DNA from: Opitutia bacterium
GTDB taxonomy: Bacteria > Verrucomicrobiota > Verrucomicrobiae > Opitutales > UBA953
DNA length: 31,166 bases
Assembly: GCA_947465345.1 (NCBI GenBank)
Contig: CANHZL010000008.1
Coordinates: 1 to 31,166 of the forward strand
Direction: 5' to 3'
A program made the position numbers and the translations under genes. Every line of letters starts with the position of its first letter. Position 1 is the stretch's first letter. The notes under the pieces were generated by a model, which ran no database searches, was not told the DNA's origin, and saw only the letters and a program-made list of their open reading frames with translations. This document shows, in pieces, positions 1 through 7,951 of the stretch.

Positions 1-82
1 CCTGGGCCGCGTCGAGCTTCAGCGTGTGCATCGCCACCTTCTTTGGCTCGTCGTCGGAGTCCTGCTTTGCCTTTCGTGCCAT
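1..82 (-). CDS. 5' end of an unrecognised gene, cut by the left edge
   Basis: An ATG on the minus strand at 82 opens a frame without stops for 27 codons to the window edge. The product begins MARKAKQDSDDEPKKVAMHT, a lysine-rich charged start followed by what looks like the beginning of a folded domain (LKLDAAQ). It is divergent from mutY, leaving a 46-bp gap that must hold both promoters. The charged composition suggests a cytoplasmic protein. I cannot name a family from 27 residues. No good ribosome binding site is visible, so the exact start is uncertain. Confidence 0.5.
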   Translation of the reverse strand, partial: MARKAKQDSDDEPKKVAMHTLKLDAAQ

Positions 83-128
83 GAGTCCCAAGGTCTACCC
101 GAGTTGGCCTCCGAATCCAGCCCCATCC

Positions 129-1196
129 ATGCCCGCCGCGAAACCCGCCCGTAATCCCCGCATCCCCGCGATGCGCCGGGCGCTTTTGGCCTGGTTCGCC
201 CGGAACCGCCGCCCAATGCCGTGGCGGGAGAAAGTCTCGGCGTATCGGACCGTGGTGTCGGAACTGATGTGCCAGCAGACCCAGATCGCCACCGCGATCC
301 CGTACTTTGAAAAATGGACCGCCAAGTGGCCGGACTTCAAAGACCTTGCGAAGGCCGAAGAAGCCGAGGTCCTCGCGCTGTGGGCCGGTCTCGGGTATTA
401 TTCCCGCGCGCGTAATCTCCTGAACCTCGCGAAGCAGGTCGCTGCGCTGAAGTCGCCGCCGCGGACCGCCGCCGAGTGGCGCGAGTTCAAAGGCGTTGGG
501 CCGTATACCGCCGCCGCGATTGCCAGCATCGCCTTCGCCGAGCCGGTCGCGGTCGTCGATGGCAACGTCGTGCGCGTGCTCGCCCGACTTGACGGCGTCC
601 GCGCGAAGCTGCGTGATGCCTCGTCAGCTGCGAAGCTCTTCGCGCCGCGGGCCGACGAGCTCGTCGACCCGAACCAACCCGGAGACTTTAACCAGGCTAT
701 GATGGAGCTTGGCGCCACCGTCTGCCGCAAGGGCGTGCCAGACTGCACGAAATGCCCCTTGGCGGAATGGTGTGAGGCGAAGAAGACCGGTGACGCCCAG
801 GCCTTGCCGCGTTTCGTGTCCAAGGAGCGCAAGGAAGCCGTCGTCGAGCGCGCGCTCGTCTCCCGCGAAGGGAAGATCCTGCTCCGTCGCAATCCGCATC
901 ACGCCAAGCGCCTTGCCGGCATGGCGGAAATCCCCGTGCTGTCATCGCTCGGCGTCGAGCCGGCGGGTGAGCCTGCGCTCGTGCGCCGTCGCACTATCGG
1001 TACCGTCACTTACGAAGAAAAACTACACGCCCTCGAGCCCAAGGTCGCCGAGGTCCGTCGCTGGGCCAAGGACGGCGAGCTCGAATGGGTGGATGCGCGG
1101 GCGCTGGACGGAGCCGCGTTGAGCGGACCGCATCGACGCTGGCTCGGCGAGTGGCTTAGTCGAGACGATCGGCCAGCGCGCGGCAGACGGCCTTGA
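129..1196 (+). CDS. mutY: A/G-specific adenine glycosylase MutY
   Basis: MutY removes adenine mispaired with 8-oxoguanine in base excision repair. Counting from the ATG at 129 (355 aa, normal for the family), the helix-hairpin-helix glycosylase domain spans about 15-215. Visible are the catalytic Glu45 in SELMCQQTQ, the hairpin FKGVGPYTAAAIA (120-132) and the catalytic Asp144 in VVDGNV. The 4Fe-4S ligands are C199, C206, C209 and C215 (C-x6-C-x2-C-x5-C). A weaker NUDIX-like 8-oxoG recognition domain follows from about residue 235. Upstream in-frame starts at 24 and 81 exist but would overlap the divergent gene and add non-family sequence, so I chose 129. No Shine-Dalgarno is visible. The 3' end overlaps the convergent kinase gene by 41 bp. 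Confidence 0.93.
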   Translation: MPAAKPARNPRIPAMRRALLAWFARNRRPMPWREKVSAYRTVVSELMCQQTQIATAIPYFEKWTAKWPDFKDLAKAEEAEVLALWAGLGYYSRARNLLNLAKQVAALKSPPRTAAEWREFKGVGPYTAAAIASIAFAEPVAVVDGNVVRVLARLDGVRAKLRDASSAAKLFAPRADELVDPNQPGDFNQAMMELGATVCRKGVPDCTKCPLAEWCEAKKTGDAQALPRFVSKERKEAVVERALVSREGKILLRRNPHHAKRLAGMAEIPVLSSLGVEPAGEPALVRRRTIGTVTYEEKLHALEPKVAEVRRWAKDGELEWVDARALDGAALSGPHRRWLGEWLSRDDRPARGRRP

Positions 1197-2577
1197 GGGT
1201 CGCCACGCGCGCATAGCGCTTATTGTCGCCGGAGACCACCACCCACGGGGCGTGTGGTGTGTCGGTGCGCGCAATCATATCTTCCGCCGCGCGCAGGTTA
1301 TCGTCCCACTTCTTGCGGTTGCGGTAGTCTTCCTTCGTCATCTTGTGACGCTTATGCGGGGAGATTTCGCGGGCGTGGAAGCGGCGCAGCTGTTCTTCCT
1401 TCGAGATATTGATCCAGAGCTTCAGCACCACCATGCCGGTTTCGGCGAGGCGGGCTTCGAAGTCGTTGATCTCTGCGTAAGCGCGGGCCCACTCGGCGTC
1501 TTTAGCGAAGCCCTCGACGCGTTCGACCATCACGCGACCGAACCACGAGCGGTCGAAGACCGCGAGATGGCCGGGGGACGGCACCTTATTCCAGAAGCGC
1601 CAGAGGTAGTGGCGGGCCTTTTCTTCGGGCGTGGGGGCTGGCGTCGGGAAGACTTGGTAATGGGCGGCGTCGAGTTGTCCGCAGAGACGGCGGATCGCGC
1701 CGCCCTTGCCGGCGGCGTCGGGGCCTTCGAGGACCACCACCGTCGAGAGACCCTTCTGCGCGGCGAGGCGCGAGAGGCGGCCGAGGCGGACTTGGAGCTT
1801 CGCCATCTGCTGGCTGTAGCCTTTCTTATCGAGGGTCGGATGGGCGGTGGCGCTTTCGAGTAGACCGCGCGGGCGGCCGCTGGGCTTCTTCGCGGCGACC
1901 GCGGGGCGGCGGCGCGAGACCTGGCCGAGCTGCGCGGCGATGGCTAATCCGGCGTGCAGGTCGCGATGCTTCGTCTCGCCGCCTTGGATGACTTTCCACG
2001 GTAGGTTCTTGCCGCTGCCTTGGGTGCGGAGGGAGCGGGCGAGGTTATGGGCGGACTTCTTTGTCAGCAGCAGGTCCTCGGGCGTGACCACCCAGCCTTC
2101 GGCGTCAGTATCTTCGGCTTCGCGGAGGCGTTTGCGCAGAAGTTTCTCGGGTGACTCGATCCAGATCTTCACCACTGACGTGCCGTCGGCTGCGAGGAGC
2201 TCTTCGAACGTGCGGAGGGATTTCAGGCGGACGCGTAGGGCGTCGCCGGAGATTTCATCGTTGGCCGCTTGGACCGCCGTACGGGTGAGCCAGTCGCCGA
2301 CCACGATCGTGAGGCGGCCCTTGGCCGGCATATCCTGCCAGTAGGGCCAGAGAAACGGATGCTTCGGGTGCGCATGGGCGGTCGGCGCGCAAATGCGCAC
2401 CGTACGGGAGTCGAACCATTCCGTCAGCTGGTTGGCTAGTTCGGAGGCCGCGAGACGATCGTTGCCACCGAGGATGATCACCGCGCTCTGCTGCTTCGTA
2501 ACCAGGCGTCGCTGGGCGGCCAGGAGGCGGAGGTGGAGGGCGGAGCGGGATCGCTCGAGTGCGCTGCGGGTGGCCAT
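1156..2577 (-). CDS. pap: Polyphosphate:AMP phosphotransferase (tandem PPK2 domains)
   Basis: A 473-aa protein with two PPK2 domains, the architecture of class II PPK2 enzymes, which phosphorylate AMP to ADP using polyphosphate. The C-terminal domain looks complete: Walker A GPDAAGKGG near residue 283, the LWRFWNKVPSPG stretch, a Walker B-like FDRSWFGRV near 340, and the end motif PWVVVSGDNKRYAR. The N-terminal domain keeps the fold signature (GRLTIVVGDWLT), but its P-loop position reads LGGNDRLAASEL (36-47) with no lysine. The ATG at 2577 begins MATRSALERS; a longer frame runs upstream to 2760 but would cover the neighbouring lipoprotein gene. Substrate class is inferred from architecture; a nucleoside diphosphate substrate is possible. 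Confidence 0.85.
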   Translation of the reverse strand: MATRSALERSRSALHLRLLAAQRRLVTKQQSAVIILGGNDRLAASELANQLTEWFDSRTVRICAPTAHAHPKHPFLWPYWQDMPAKGRLTIVVGDWLTRTAVQAANDEISGDALRVRLKSLRTFEELLAADGTSVVKIWIESPEKLLRKRLREAEDTDAEGWVVTPEDLLLTKKSAHNLARSLRTQGSGKNLPWKVIQGGETKHRDLHAGLAIAAQLGQVSRRRPAVAAKKPSGRPRGLLESATAHPTLDKKGYSQQMAKLQVRLGRLSRLAAQKGLSTVVVLEGPDAAGKGGAIRRLCGQLDAAHYQVFPTPAPTPEEKARHYLWRFWNKVPSPGHLAVFDRSWFGRVMVERVEGFAKDAEWARAYAEINDFEARLAETGMVVLKLWINISKEEQLRRFHAREISPHKRHKMTKEDYRNRKKWDDNLRAAEDMIARTDTPHAPWVVVSGDNKRYARVATLKAVCRALADRLD

Positions 2578-2642
2578 CGGGGCGACTATGCGGGACGCCC
2601 CCGCGGATGGGAAGCGCGATTGAGTGACAGAACCGTAACAGC

Positions 2643-3902
2643 TCAGCCCAGTAGCCCAGCAATATCGGCCACGTAGACCTGGCGCCCGCCGGCGTGGGCG
2701 GAGTCGAAGCAGAACTGGCGTCCGCTGCGGCTGGCCGAGGGGTGGGTGTCGCAACGCCATTCGCCCGTGTAAGCGGACGGGGCGGGGAAGGAGCCGACTG
2801 GGACGCGACGATTCGTCGGGATATGATACAGGTACGGATTCTGTGCGCGCTCCTTGCCTTGCGGGTAAGTGTCATTGAGCACCCACTCGTTATTGGTGTT
2901 CGGCAGGTAGGTGTTATGGCCGTTGGCGGGCATCGCGTCCTTGCCCACGACCGTGACCTCGTCGGACAGGTCCTTGTAGACGTAGAAGCGCTCACCATGC
3001 GACGGGTGCCAGGCGAAGGCGAAGATGTGTTGCGGGTCGCGCCAGACGAAGTGCGAGGTGCCGCCATTGGGGTCCATCACGTGGACCTTGCCGCCGTTGA
3101 CGTCGATCGTCAGCGCACGCGTGCGGAAGCTACCCTTGTCTCCGGGGTTGCGCCAGCGGTGCAGGAAGAACAGACGCGTGCCGTCGGTATTGCAGAGCAG
3201 GTGGTTGAACCAATGGACGGCGCCGGGCTTAAAGGCTGCGGCCGCCGGGCCGGTGAACGGAATCTTTGCTGCGTCGGCGAGGGAGAAGAGCAGGCGTTGC
3301 TTGCCCGTGGCGACGTCCATGCGCCAGATACCGATGTCGTCGGGTGCCGGCGAAAGTTTCCAGATATCACGCTCGGCGCCGGTGGCGTAGCCGTAGCCTG
3401 GGCGGGTGACGTCGAGTCGCGCGAAGTCCGGCGCGAAGGCCGTCTGGCCGTCGGGACTGAACGTGTAGAACGGATGGGGCAGCGTGCGGGTACGGCCTGA
3501 CTTCACGTCGAGGATGCGCGTCACGAACTGGCCGTCTTCGCGGTCATTCCAGGCGACGTCGCGGTCCGAGCCCGGGACCCATTGGAGCATGCAGCCTTGC
3601 TGCCAGTTCCAGGCGTTGGAGCCGCCGAGGTTGATCCAGCGGTCGCCGTCCTGCGTGTCGACCATCCCGACGCGGATCGAGTCGGCCTTCGTCGGCGAGC
3701 GGCCTTCGAAGCTCGTCTCATTCGCCAGCACAAAACGGTCGTCGGCCGAGAACAGAAATTTATCGTAGTAGCCGCGCCAGTGGAACTTCGGTCCACGGGT
3801 GATCGGGCGGATGCGGGCCGTCGCGGGCTGGGACGCGCATCCCGCGAGTGTGCCGAGGGAGGCGAGGGCGGAGAGTTTCAGGAAGTCGCGGCGGGGAAGC
3901 AT
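2643..3902 (-). CDS. Tat-exported lipoprotein, beta-propeller-like, function unknown
   Basis: 419 aa. The N-terminus carries a twin-arginine signal, MLPRRDFLKL, a short hydrophobic stretch and a lipobox LAGC with Cys22, so it should be exported folded and lipid-anchored. The rest has repeated strands of WD40/TolB-like type, with phrases such as YTFSPDGQTAF, IWRMDVATGKQRLLF, FAFAWHPSHGERFYVY and CDTHPSASRSGRQFCFDS. The last resembles the propeller blades of oligogalacturonate-lyase-like proteins, but I see no convincing catalytic site. It has no close operon partner: 65 bp separates its stop from the kinase start, and a 420-bp repeat-filled gap lies upstream. The start at 3902 places the Tat motif at residue 4. 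No clear ribosome binding site. Confidence 0.8.
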   Translation of the reverse strand: MLPRRDFLKLSALASLGTLAGCASQPATARIRPITRGPKFHWRGYYDKFLFSADDRFVLANETSFEGRSPTKADSIRVGMVDTQDGDRWINLGGSNAWNWQQGCMLQWVPGSDRDVAWNDREDGQFVTRILDVKSGRTRTLPHPFYTFSPDGQTAFAPDFARLDVTRPGYGYATGAERDIWKLSPAPDDIGIWRMDVATGKQRLLFSLADAAKIPFTGPAAAAFKPGAVHWFNHLLCNTDGTRLFFLHRWRNPGDKGSFRTRALTIDVNGGKVHVMDPNGGTSHFVWRDPQHIFAFAWHPSHGERFYVYKDLSDEVTVVGKDAMPANGHNTYLPNTNNEWVLNDTYPQGKERAQNPYLYHIPTNRRVPVGSFPAPSAYTGEWRCDTHPSASRSGRQFCFDSAHAGGRQVYVADIAGLLG

Positions 3903-4017
3903 CGGAGACGAGAGTAGGGAGTATCGAGTTGGGAGTATAGGCCAAGGTCGTTGGCGGGCGGAATAGGATACCCTTTCTCCAGAATACGACATGGGGTTGA
4001 GATGTGGGGTTGTGTTG

Positions 4018-4107
4018 GGCAGGGCGGCCATTGCCATGGCCGCCGTTCGCCGCGTGAGATGCGTAAGCAGATCGGTTCAACGGCGGGCACGCAGAGCCCG
4101 CCCTACC
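4018..4107. repeat. REP-like inverted pair 1
   Basis: Two copies of a GGTAGGG-headed hairpin in opposite orientation. The plus copy (4018-4049) has head GGCAGGG, stem CGGCCAT, loop TGCC, stem ATGGCCG and tail CCGTTCG. The minus copy (4077-4107) has head GGTAGGG, stem CGGGCTC, loop TGC, stem GTGCCCG (one mismatch) and tail CCGTTGA. The heads point outward, as in BIME/REPIN elements mobilised by RAYT transposases. Confidence 0.8.
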
Positions 4108-4131
4108 CAAGACATCGAGATCCCGTCACGA

Positions 4132-4255
4132 GGTAGGGCGGCGATTGCTATCGCCGCCGTTCGAAGCCGAAGGAGGGAGCTCCCGGGTCTTAGTTCGGTT
4201 CGATGATGATTTAGGTCCGTCCGCGAACGGACGTGATGGCGATCACGTCCCTACC
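4132..4255. repeat. REP-like inverted pair 2
   Basis: The plus copy (4132-4163) has head GGTAGGG, stem CGGCGAT, loop TGCT, stem ATCGCCG and tail CCGTTCG. The minus copy (4224-4255), read on its own strand, has head GGTAGGG, stem ACGTGAT, loop CGCC, stem ATCACGT and tail CCGTTCG. Both 7-bp stems are perfect although their sequences differ, while heads and tails are identical. Confidence 0.85.
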
Positions 4256-4322
4256 TGAAGGCACGGGCTCAAATTCAAGGGGAGATCGGTAGTCGGGAGA
4301 CATCGCATAATGGAAGGCCTGC

Positions 4323-5447
4323 TCAGCGGCCTTCGTCTTCGTCGTCGGCCGGCGGCAGGTTACCTTTGAGCAGGGCGTCGAGGGTCTTCTGCAGGAGTGC
4401 CTTCATCTCTGGGGTGGGGCACTTATCGACGGCCTTGATCTGCCAGCGAATGGCCTCTTCCTTCTTGCCCTGGAGCCAGCGGAGGCGGGCGAGCGTGTCG
4501 AGTTTATCAGCGTGCTCCTCCTTCGTGAGCTTCACTGCTTGCAGCGCGCATTTCTCGGCGAGCGGCAGGTTTCGCTTCCCCTCGAAGGACTTCATCGTGA
4601 GCAGGCGCCAGGCGATCTCGTTCATCGCTTCGGCGTCGTCGGACTCCTCATCGGCGACGCGCTTCAGCTGCGCGTAGAGTTTCGTGGGATCGCCGCGGCC
4701 GAGGCCGATTTGCGCCTCGATGGATTCGCGGAGCTCCTTGCCTTCCTGTGGCGGCAGCACGGCGGCGGCGGCGGGCAAGGCTTTCTCGGCGGCATCCCAG
4801 TCGCGTCGGCCCATCGCCTCGGAGAGTGCGTCGAGCTTCGCCTGAGCGGCAGCCATCTCGGGATCAAGGGGCTTGGTGGTAGCGGGCGTGGCGGGTTTGC
4901 TGAGACGGCGTTGCGGGATTTTGTCGGCGACGGGCGCGGCGGCGGCGAGGGGCGTGCCCGTGAGGAGGTCGCCGATGATTTCGGCGGTGAGCTGGATGGG
5001 GTGGCCCATCCAGGCGACCTTGCCATCGGCGATCACGAACGCGTGCGGGATGCCGTTCACGTCGGCCGCCTCGAGCCAATCCTTGATGAAGGCCTTGCCG
5101 CCGAGGGCGACGCGGTACGACATCTTGTCGCCTTGCGCCTTGAGGAAATCTTTCGCGCGTTGGGTCGAGGCGGCATCGCGTTCGGCTTCCCAAACATTCA
5201 CGCCGGTGATCACAACGCCCTTCTTGCCCATCTTCTTATGTAGGTCATTGAGGTGCGGGATGGCAGCGACGCATGGGCCGCACCAGCTCGCCCAGCATTC
5301 GAAGACGTAAATCTCGCCCTTCTTGAAATCTTTCACCGCTTCACCTTGAAGCATCGACTCCGGGCGCGTGGCGGGAGCGGGATCGCCGACTTTCAGGCCA
5401 GCGGCGGAAAGGGTGGCCGTGAGCAGCAGGAGGAGCAGGGCGCGCAT
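4323..5447 (-). CDS. TlpA-like thioredoxin-fold protein with C-terminal helical repeats
   Basis: 374 aa, exported: MRALLLLLLTATLSAAG is a signal peptide. Residues about 20-165 form a TlpA/ResA-type thioredoxin domain with the redox motif WCGPC (C56-C59), a further Cys51 in FECWASWC, and the cis-proline region NGIPHAF. After a proline/alanine-rich linker (about 175-205), residues 210-360 are helical and TPR-like (for example AMNEIAWRLLTMKSFEGK), suggesting a partner-binding platform. The end is acidic (DDEDEGR). It probably reduces or isomerises thiols in the periplasm; the target is unknown and no cytochrome-maturation gene is nearby. A longer frame reaches 5576 but lacks a signal at its start, so I use 5447. 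Confidence 0.85.
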   Translation of the reverse strand: MRALLLLLLTATLSAAGLKVGDPAPATRPESMLQGEAVKDFKKGEIYVFECWASWCGPCVAAIPHLNDLHKKMGKKGVVITGVNVWEAERDAASTQRAKDFLKAQGDKMSYRVALGGKAFIKDWLEAADVNGIPHAFVIADGKVAWMGHPIQLTAEIIGDLLTGTPLAAAAPVADKIPQRRLSKPATPATTKPLDPEMAAAQAKLDALSEAMGRRDWDAAEKALPAAAAVLPPQEGKELRESIEAQIGLGRGDPTKLYAQLKRVADEESDDAEAMNEIAWRLLTMKSFEGKRNLPLAEKCALQAVKLTKEEHADKLDTLARLRWLQGKKEEAIRWQIKAVDKCPTPEMKALLQKTLDALLKGNLPPADDEDEGR

Positions 5448-5489
5448 GGGGGAGAAATAGGGGGAAGGGCGAGGGGAGGCAAGTGGGGT

Positions 5490-5510
5490 GATGACAGATG
5501 ACAGATGACT
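5490..5510. repeat. Short tandem repeat, 7 bp x 3
   Basis: Three consecutive units GATGACA, GATGACA, GATGACT lie 43 bp upstream of the TlpA-like start. A fourth partial unit (GATGACT) follows at 5516-5522 after a short break. Such repeats can vary in copy number by slippage; no function is visible. Confidence 0.7.
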
Positions 5511-5637
5511 GGATCGATGACTGAATAGAGGTCTGAATTGAAGCGGCTGCCTTGGGTAGCGTCGGGACCGCGTCACGACATAGCTGTTTCAGGTGGCGGG
5601 TGGCAGCCCCGGGTGGCAGGTGGCGGAATTTAAGGTG

Positions 5638-5844
5638 CTCAAAGGGAGACCGGAGACCGGATAGGATGCTGTAGATATGCATCGGGTAGGGGCGCCACTG
5701 CGTGGCGTCCGTGGGCGGACGGGGGTTGTGGGGTCCGATGACTTCCCCGGCTCAATGGCGATCGTGCTGCTCCGGACGCGACGCAGTCGCGCCCCTACCT
5801 CAAGGCACCTCAGCTAATCTTCCGGTTTCCGGTCTCCCTTTGAG
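5638..5844. mobile_element. MITE-like element: 24-bp inverted repeats enclosing a REP pair
   Basis: The left arm 5638-5661 begins CTCAAAGGGAGACCGG. The right arm 5821-5844 is its reverse complement with one mismatch in 24. The 159 bp between contain the REP-like pair 5685-5799. There is no coding capacity and no clear target-site duplication, so a non-autonomous mobile or composite repeat is an inference from symmetry. Confidence 0.5.
5685..5799. repeat. REP-like inverted pair 3
   Basis: The plus copy (5685-5715) has head GGTAGGG, stem GCGCCAC, loop TGC, stem GTGGCGT and tail beginning CCG. The minus copy (5769-5799) has head GGTAGGG, stem GCGCGAC, loop TGC, stem GTCGCGT and tail CCGGAGC. 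The single stem difference between copies is compensated on the other arm, and both share an outer G-T wobble. Confidence 0.82.
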
Positions 5845-5855
5845 TTTATGTCTTT

Positions 5856-5886
5856 AAATAAAAACCCCGACGGGTGTCGGGGTTTT
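5856..5886 (-). terminator. Rho-independent terminator of acs
   Basis: A perfect 11-bp stem (AAAACCCCGAC at 5861-5871 with 5876-5886, 4-nt loop) lies 21 bp past the acs stop. On the minus strand it is followed by TTTTTATTT, so it should end acs transcription. Confidence 0.85.
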
Positions 5887-5907
5887 GTTGGGGGCCGAGG
5901 TCTTGGC

Positions 5908-7950
5908 TCAGGCCTTGGCGGTATTGAACTTCACGCGGATCGCTTCGACCACGGCCGGGTCGGCCAGGGTGGAGACGTTGCCCAGTTCGCGGCCCTCGGA
6001 GATATCGCGGAGAAGACGGCGCATAATCTTACCCGAGCGAGTCTTCGGGAGATCCGGGACGAACACGATGCGCTCCGGGCGGGCGAACTTACCGATCTTC
6101 GCGTCGACCATTCCGTTGAGCTTCTTGGCGAGCTCGGCTTCATTGACCGTCTTGGCGGCGGCGGTCTTCAGGATGACGAAGGCCATGAGGCCCTGGCCCT
6201 TCAGGTCGTGCTTCACGCCGATGACCGCGGACTCGGCGACCGCCGCGTCCTCGATGAAAATCGCTTCCAGTTCGGCCGTGCCGATGCGGTGGCCCGAGAC
6301 GTTGACCACGTCGTCGACGCGTCCAGTGATCCAGAGATAACCGTCTTTATCGCGGATCGCGCCGTCGCCCGGGAAGTAATATTTACCGCCCCAGCGGCTC
6401 CAGTAGGTGTCCACGTAGCGCTGTTCGTCGCCGAAGATGCCCTGCGTGATGCCGGGCCAGGGCTTGCGGATGGCGAGGATGCCGTGATCGGTTTCGTTGC
6501 CGTTCTCGTCGAGGACGGCGGCGTCGACGCCGAAGAAGGGCAGGGTGGCCGAACCGGGCTTGGTGGGCGTGCAGCCGGGCATCGGGGTGATCATGTGGCC
6601 GCCGGTCTCGGTTTGCCACCAGGTGTCCACAATCGGGCAGCGTTCGGCGCCGATGTTGCGGTGGTACCAGAGCCAGGCTTCGGGATTGATCGGTTCGCCG
6701 ACGGAGCCCAGGAGGCGCAGTGAAGAGAGGTCGTGCTTCTTCACCCACTCGTCGCCCCACTTCATGAAGGCGCGGATGGCGGTCGGCGCAGTGTAAAAGA
6801 CCGAGACCTTATGGTCTTGGATGATCTTCCAGAAACGGCCGAAGTCGGGCGCGTCGGGCGCGCCTTCGTACATTAGCACTGAGGAGCCGTTGAGGAGCGG
6901 GCCGTAGACCACGTAGGTGTGGCCGGTGACCCAACCCACGTCGGCCGTGCACCAGAACAGATCGTCGGCGCGGAGGTCGAAGACGTACTTATTCGTCGAG
7001 TAGGCGTGGACCATGTAGCCGCCCACGCTGTGCATGATGCCCTTGGGCTTGCCGGTGGAGCCGGAAGTGTAGAGCAGGAAGAGCATCTCGTTGGCCTCCT
7101 GTTGGACCGCTTCGCACTGGTCGGTGACCTTGGCGGCGGCCTCGTGATACCAGACATCGCGGCCGGCCTGCATCACGCACGCGGCGTCGGGCTTACCTGG
7201 GTGGCGCTGGAGCACGAGCACATGGGCGCAGGTCGCGCAGTCTTTCACGCCTTCGTCGACCGTTTGTTTGAGTGGGAGGAATTTTCCACGGCGGTAGCCA
7301 CCGTCCATCGTGATGACGGCCTTGGACTTCGCGTCGTTGACGCGGTCGCGGATGGATTCGGCGGAGAAGCCACCGAAGACGACCGAGTGGACAATGCCGA
7401 GGCGGGCGCAGGCCAGGACGGCCATCGCGAGCTCAGGGACCATCGGCATGTAGATCGCGACCGTATCGCCGCGCTGCAGGCCCATACCCTTGAGTACGTT
7501 GGCGAAGCGGCTAACTTCGGAGAGCAGCTGGCGGTAGGTGATGCGGCGGACCTCGACGGCCTTGCCGTCGGCAGTCGGCTCGCCTTCGTAGACGATCGCG
7601 ACCTTGTCGCCGAGGCCTTTGGCGACCTGCGCGTCGAGGCAGTTGTAGGCGACATTGGTCTTGCCGTCGACGAACCAGCGGAAGAACGGCTTCTTGGATT
7701 CGTCGACCACCTTGGTCCACGGCTGGAACCAGGTCAGCTCCTTGGCTTCGTCGGCCCAGAAACCATCTGGGTCTTGGATCGAGCGTTTGTAGAGGGCGTT
7801 GTAACTGTCCATCCCCTTGACGCGGGCCTTGGCGACGAACGCGGCGCTGGGCGGGAAGATCTGCTCGTTGGAGCCGAAGCCTTCGGCGCTGGCCTTCTTG
7901 ACGTCGTCGATTTCTTCGTTGGCGTCGGAGTTCTGAGGGGTGTTGGCCAT
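5908..7950 (-). CDS. acs: Acetyl-coenzyme A synthetase
   Basis: 680 aa; forms acetyl-CoA from acetate, ATP and CoA through an acetyl-adenylate, letting the cell use or salvage acetate. Hallmarks of the AMP-forming family are present: phosphate loop YTSGSTGKPKG near residue 293, acyl-pocket motif WWQTETGG near 442, hinge region GRVDDVVNVSGHRIGTAE, and C-terminal TRSGKIMRR with Lys641, the lysine normally acetylated to switch the enzyme off. The N-terminus is somewhat longer than in E. coli Acs. The ATG at 7950 lies one base after the stop of the 41-aa gene, so the two are probably co-transcribed and translationally coupled. No acetate permease (ActP) is adjacent. A terminator follows. Confidence 0.97.
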   Translation of the reverse strand: MANTPQNSDANEEIDDVKKASAEGFGSNEQIFPPSAAFVAKARVKGMDSYNALYKRSIQDPDGFWADEAKELTWFQPWTKVVDESKKPFFRWFVDGKTNVAYNCLDAQVAKGLGDKVAIVYEGEPTADGKAVEVRRITYRQLLSEVSRFANVLKGMGLQRGDTVAIYMPMVPELAMAVLACARLGIVHSVVFGGFSAESIRDRVNDAKSKAVITMDGGYRRGKFLPLKQTVDEGVKDCATCAHVLVLQRHPGKPDAACVMQAGRDVWYHEAAAKVTDQCEAVQQEANEMLFLLYTSGSTGKPKGIMHSVGGYMVHAYSTNKYVFDLRADDLFWCTADVGWVTGHTYVVYGPLLNGSSVLMYEGAPDAPDFGRFWKIIQDHKVSVFYTAPTAIRAFMKWGDEWVKKHDLSSLRLLGSVGEPINPEAWLWYHRNIGAERCPIVDTWWQTETGGHMITPMPGCTPTKPGSATLPFFGVDAAVLDENGNETDHGILAIRKPWPGITQGIFGDEQRYVDTYWSRWGGKYYFPGDGAIRDKDGYLWITGRVDDVVNVSGHRIGTAELEAIFIEDAAVAESAVIGVKHDLKGQGLMAFVILKTAAAKTVNEAELAKKLNGMVDAKIGKFARPERIVFVPDLPKTRSGKIMRRLLRDISEGRELGNVSTLADPAVVEAIRVKFNTAKA

Positions 7951-7951
7951 G

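Larger units (their letters stand above)
3903..4322. other. 420-bp intergenic stretch with REP-like repeats
   Basis: No convincing coding frame. The stretch holds two inverted pairs of REP-like hairpins (4018-4107 and 4132-4255). Next to the lipoprotein start there is an 8-bp direct repeat, GGGAGTAT, at 3917-3924 and 3931-3938. The short frames at 3951-4206 are created by the palindromes and lack codon bias. The promoter of the lipoprotein gene must lie in its left part, but I could not pick out convincing boxes. Confidence 0.7.
5448..5907. other. 460-bp intergenic stretch with repeats and a terminator
   Basis: No gene is supported here. In order it holds a 7-bp tandem repeat (5490-5510), GGTGGC-rich low-complexity sequence (5592-5624), a 24-bp inverted repeat (5638-5661 and 5821-5844) enclosing a REP-like pair (5685-5799), and the acs terminator (5856-5886). 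The promoter of the TlpA-like gene should lie at the left end, but no clear boxes are visible. Confidence 0.7.

Noticed and set aside
3951..4206. Short plus-strand frames of 61 and 71 aa
   Set aside because: They consist of the REP-like palindromes and have no codon bias, ribosome binding site or conserved look.
5592..5624. GGTGGC-rich stretch as a CRISPR-like or minisatellite array
   Set aside because: The units are only 6-8 bp and irregular, without constant spacers; low-complexity sequence is the simpler reading.
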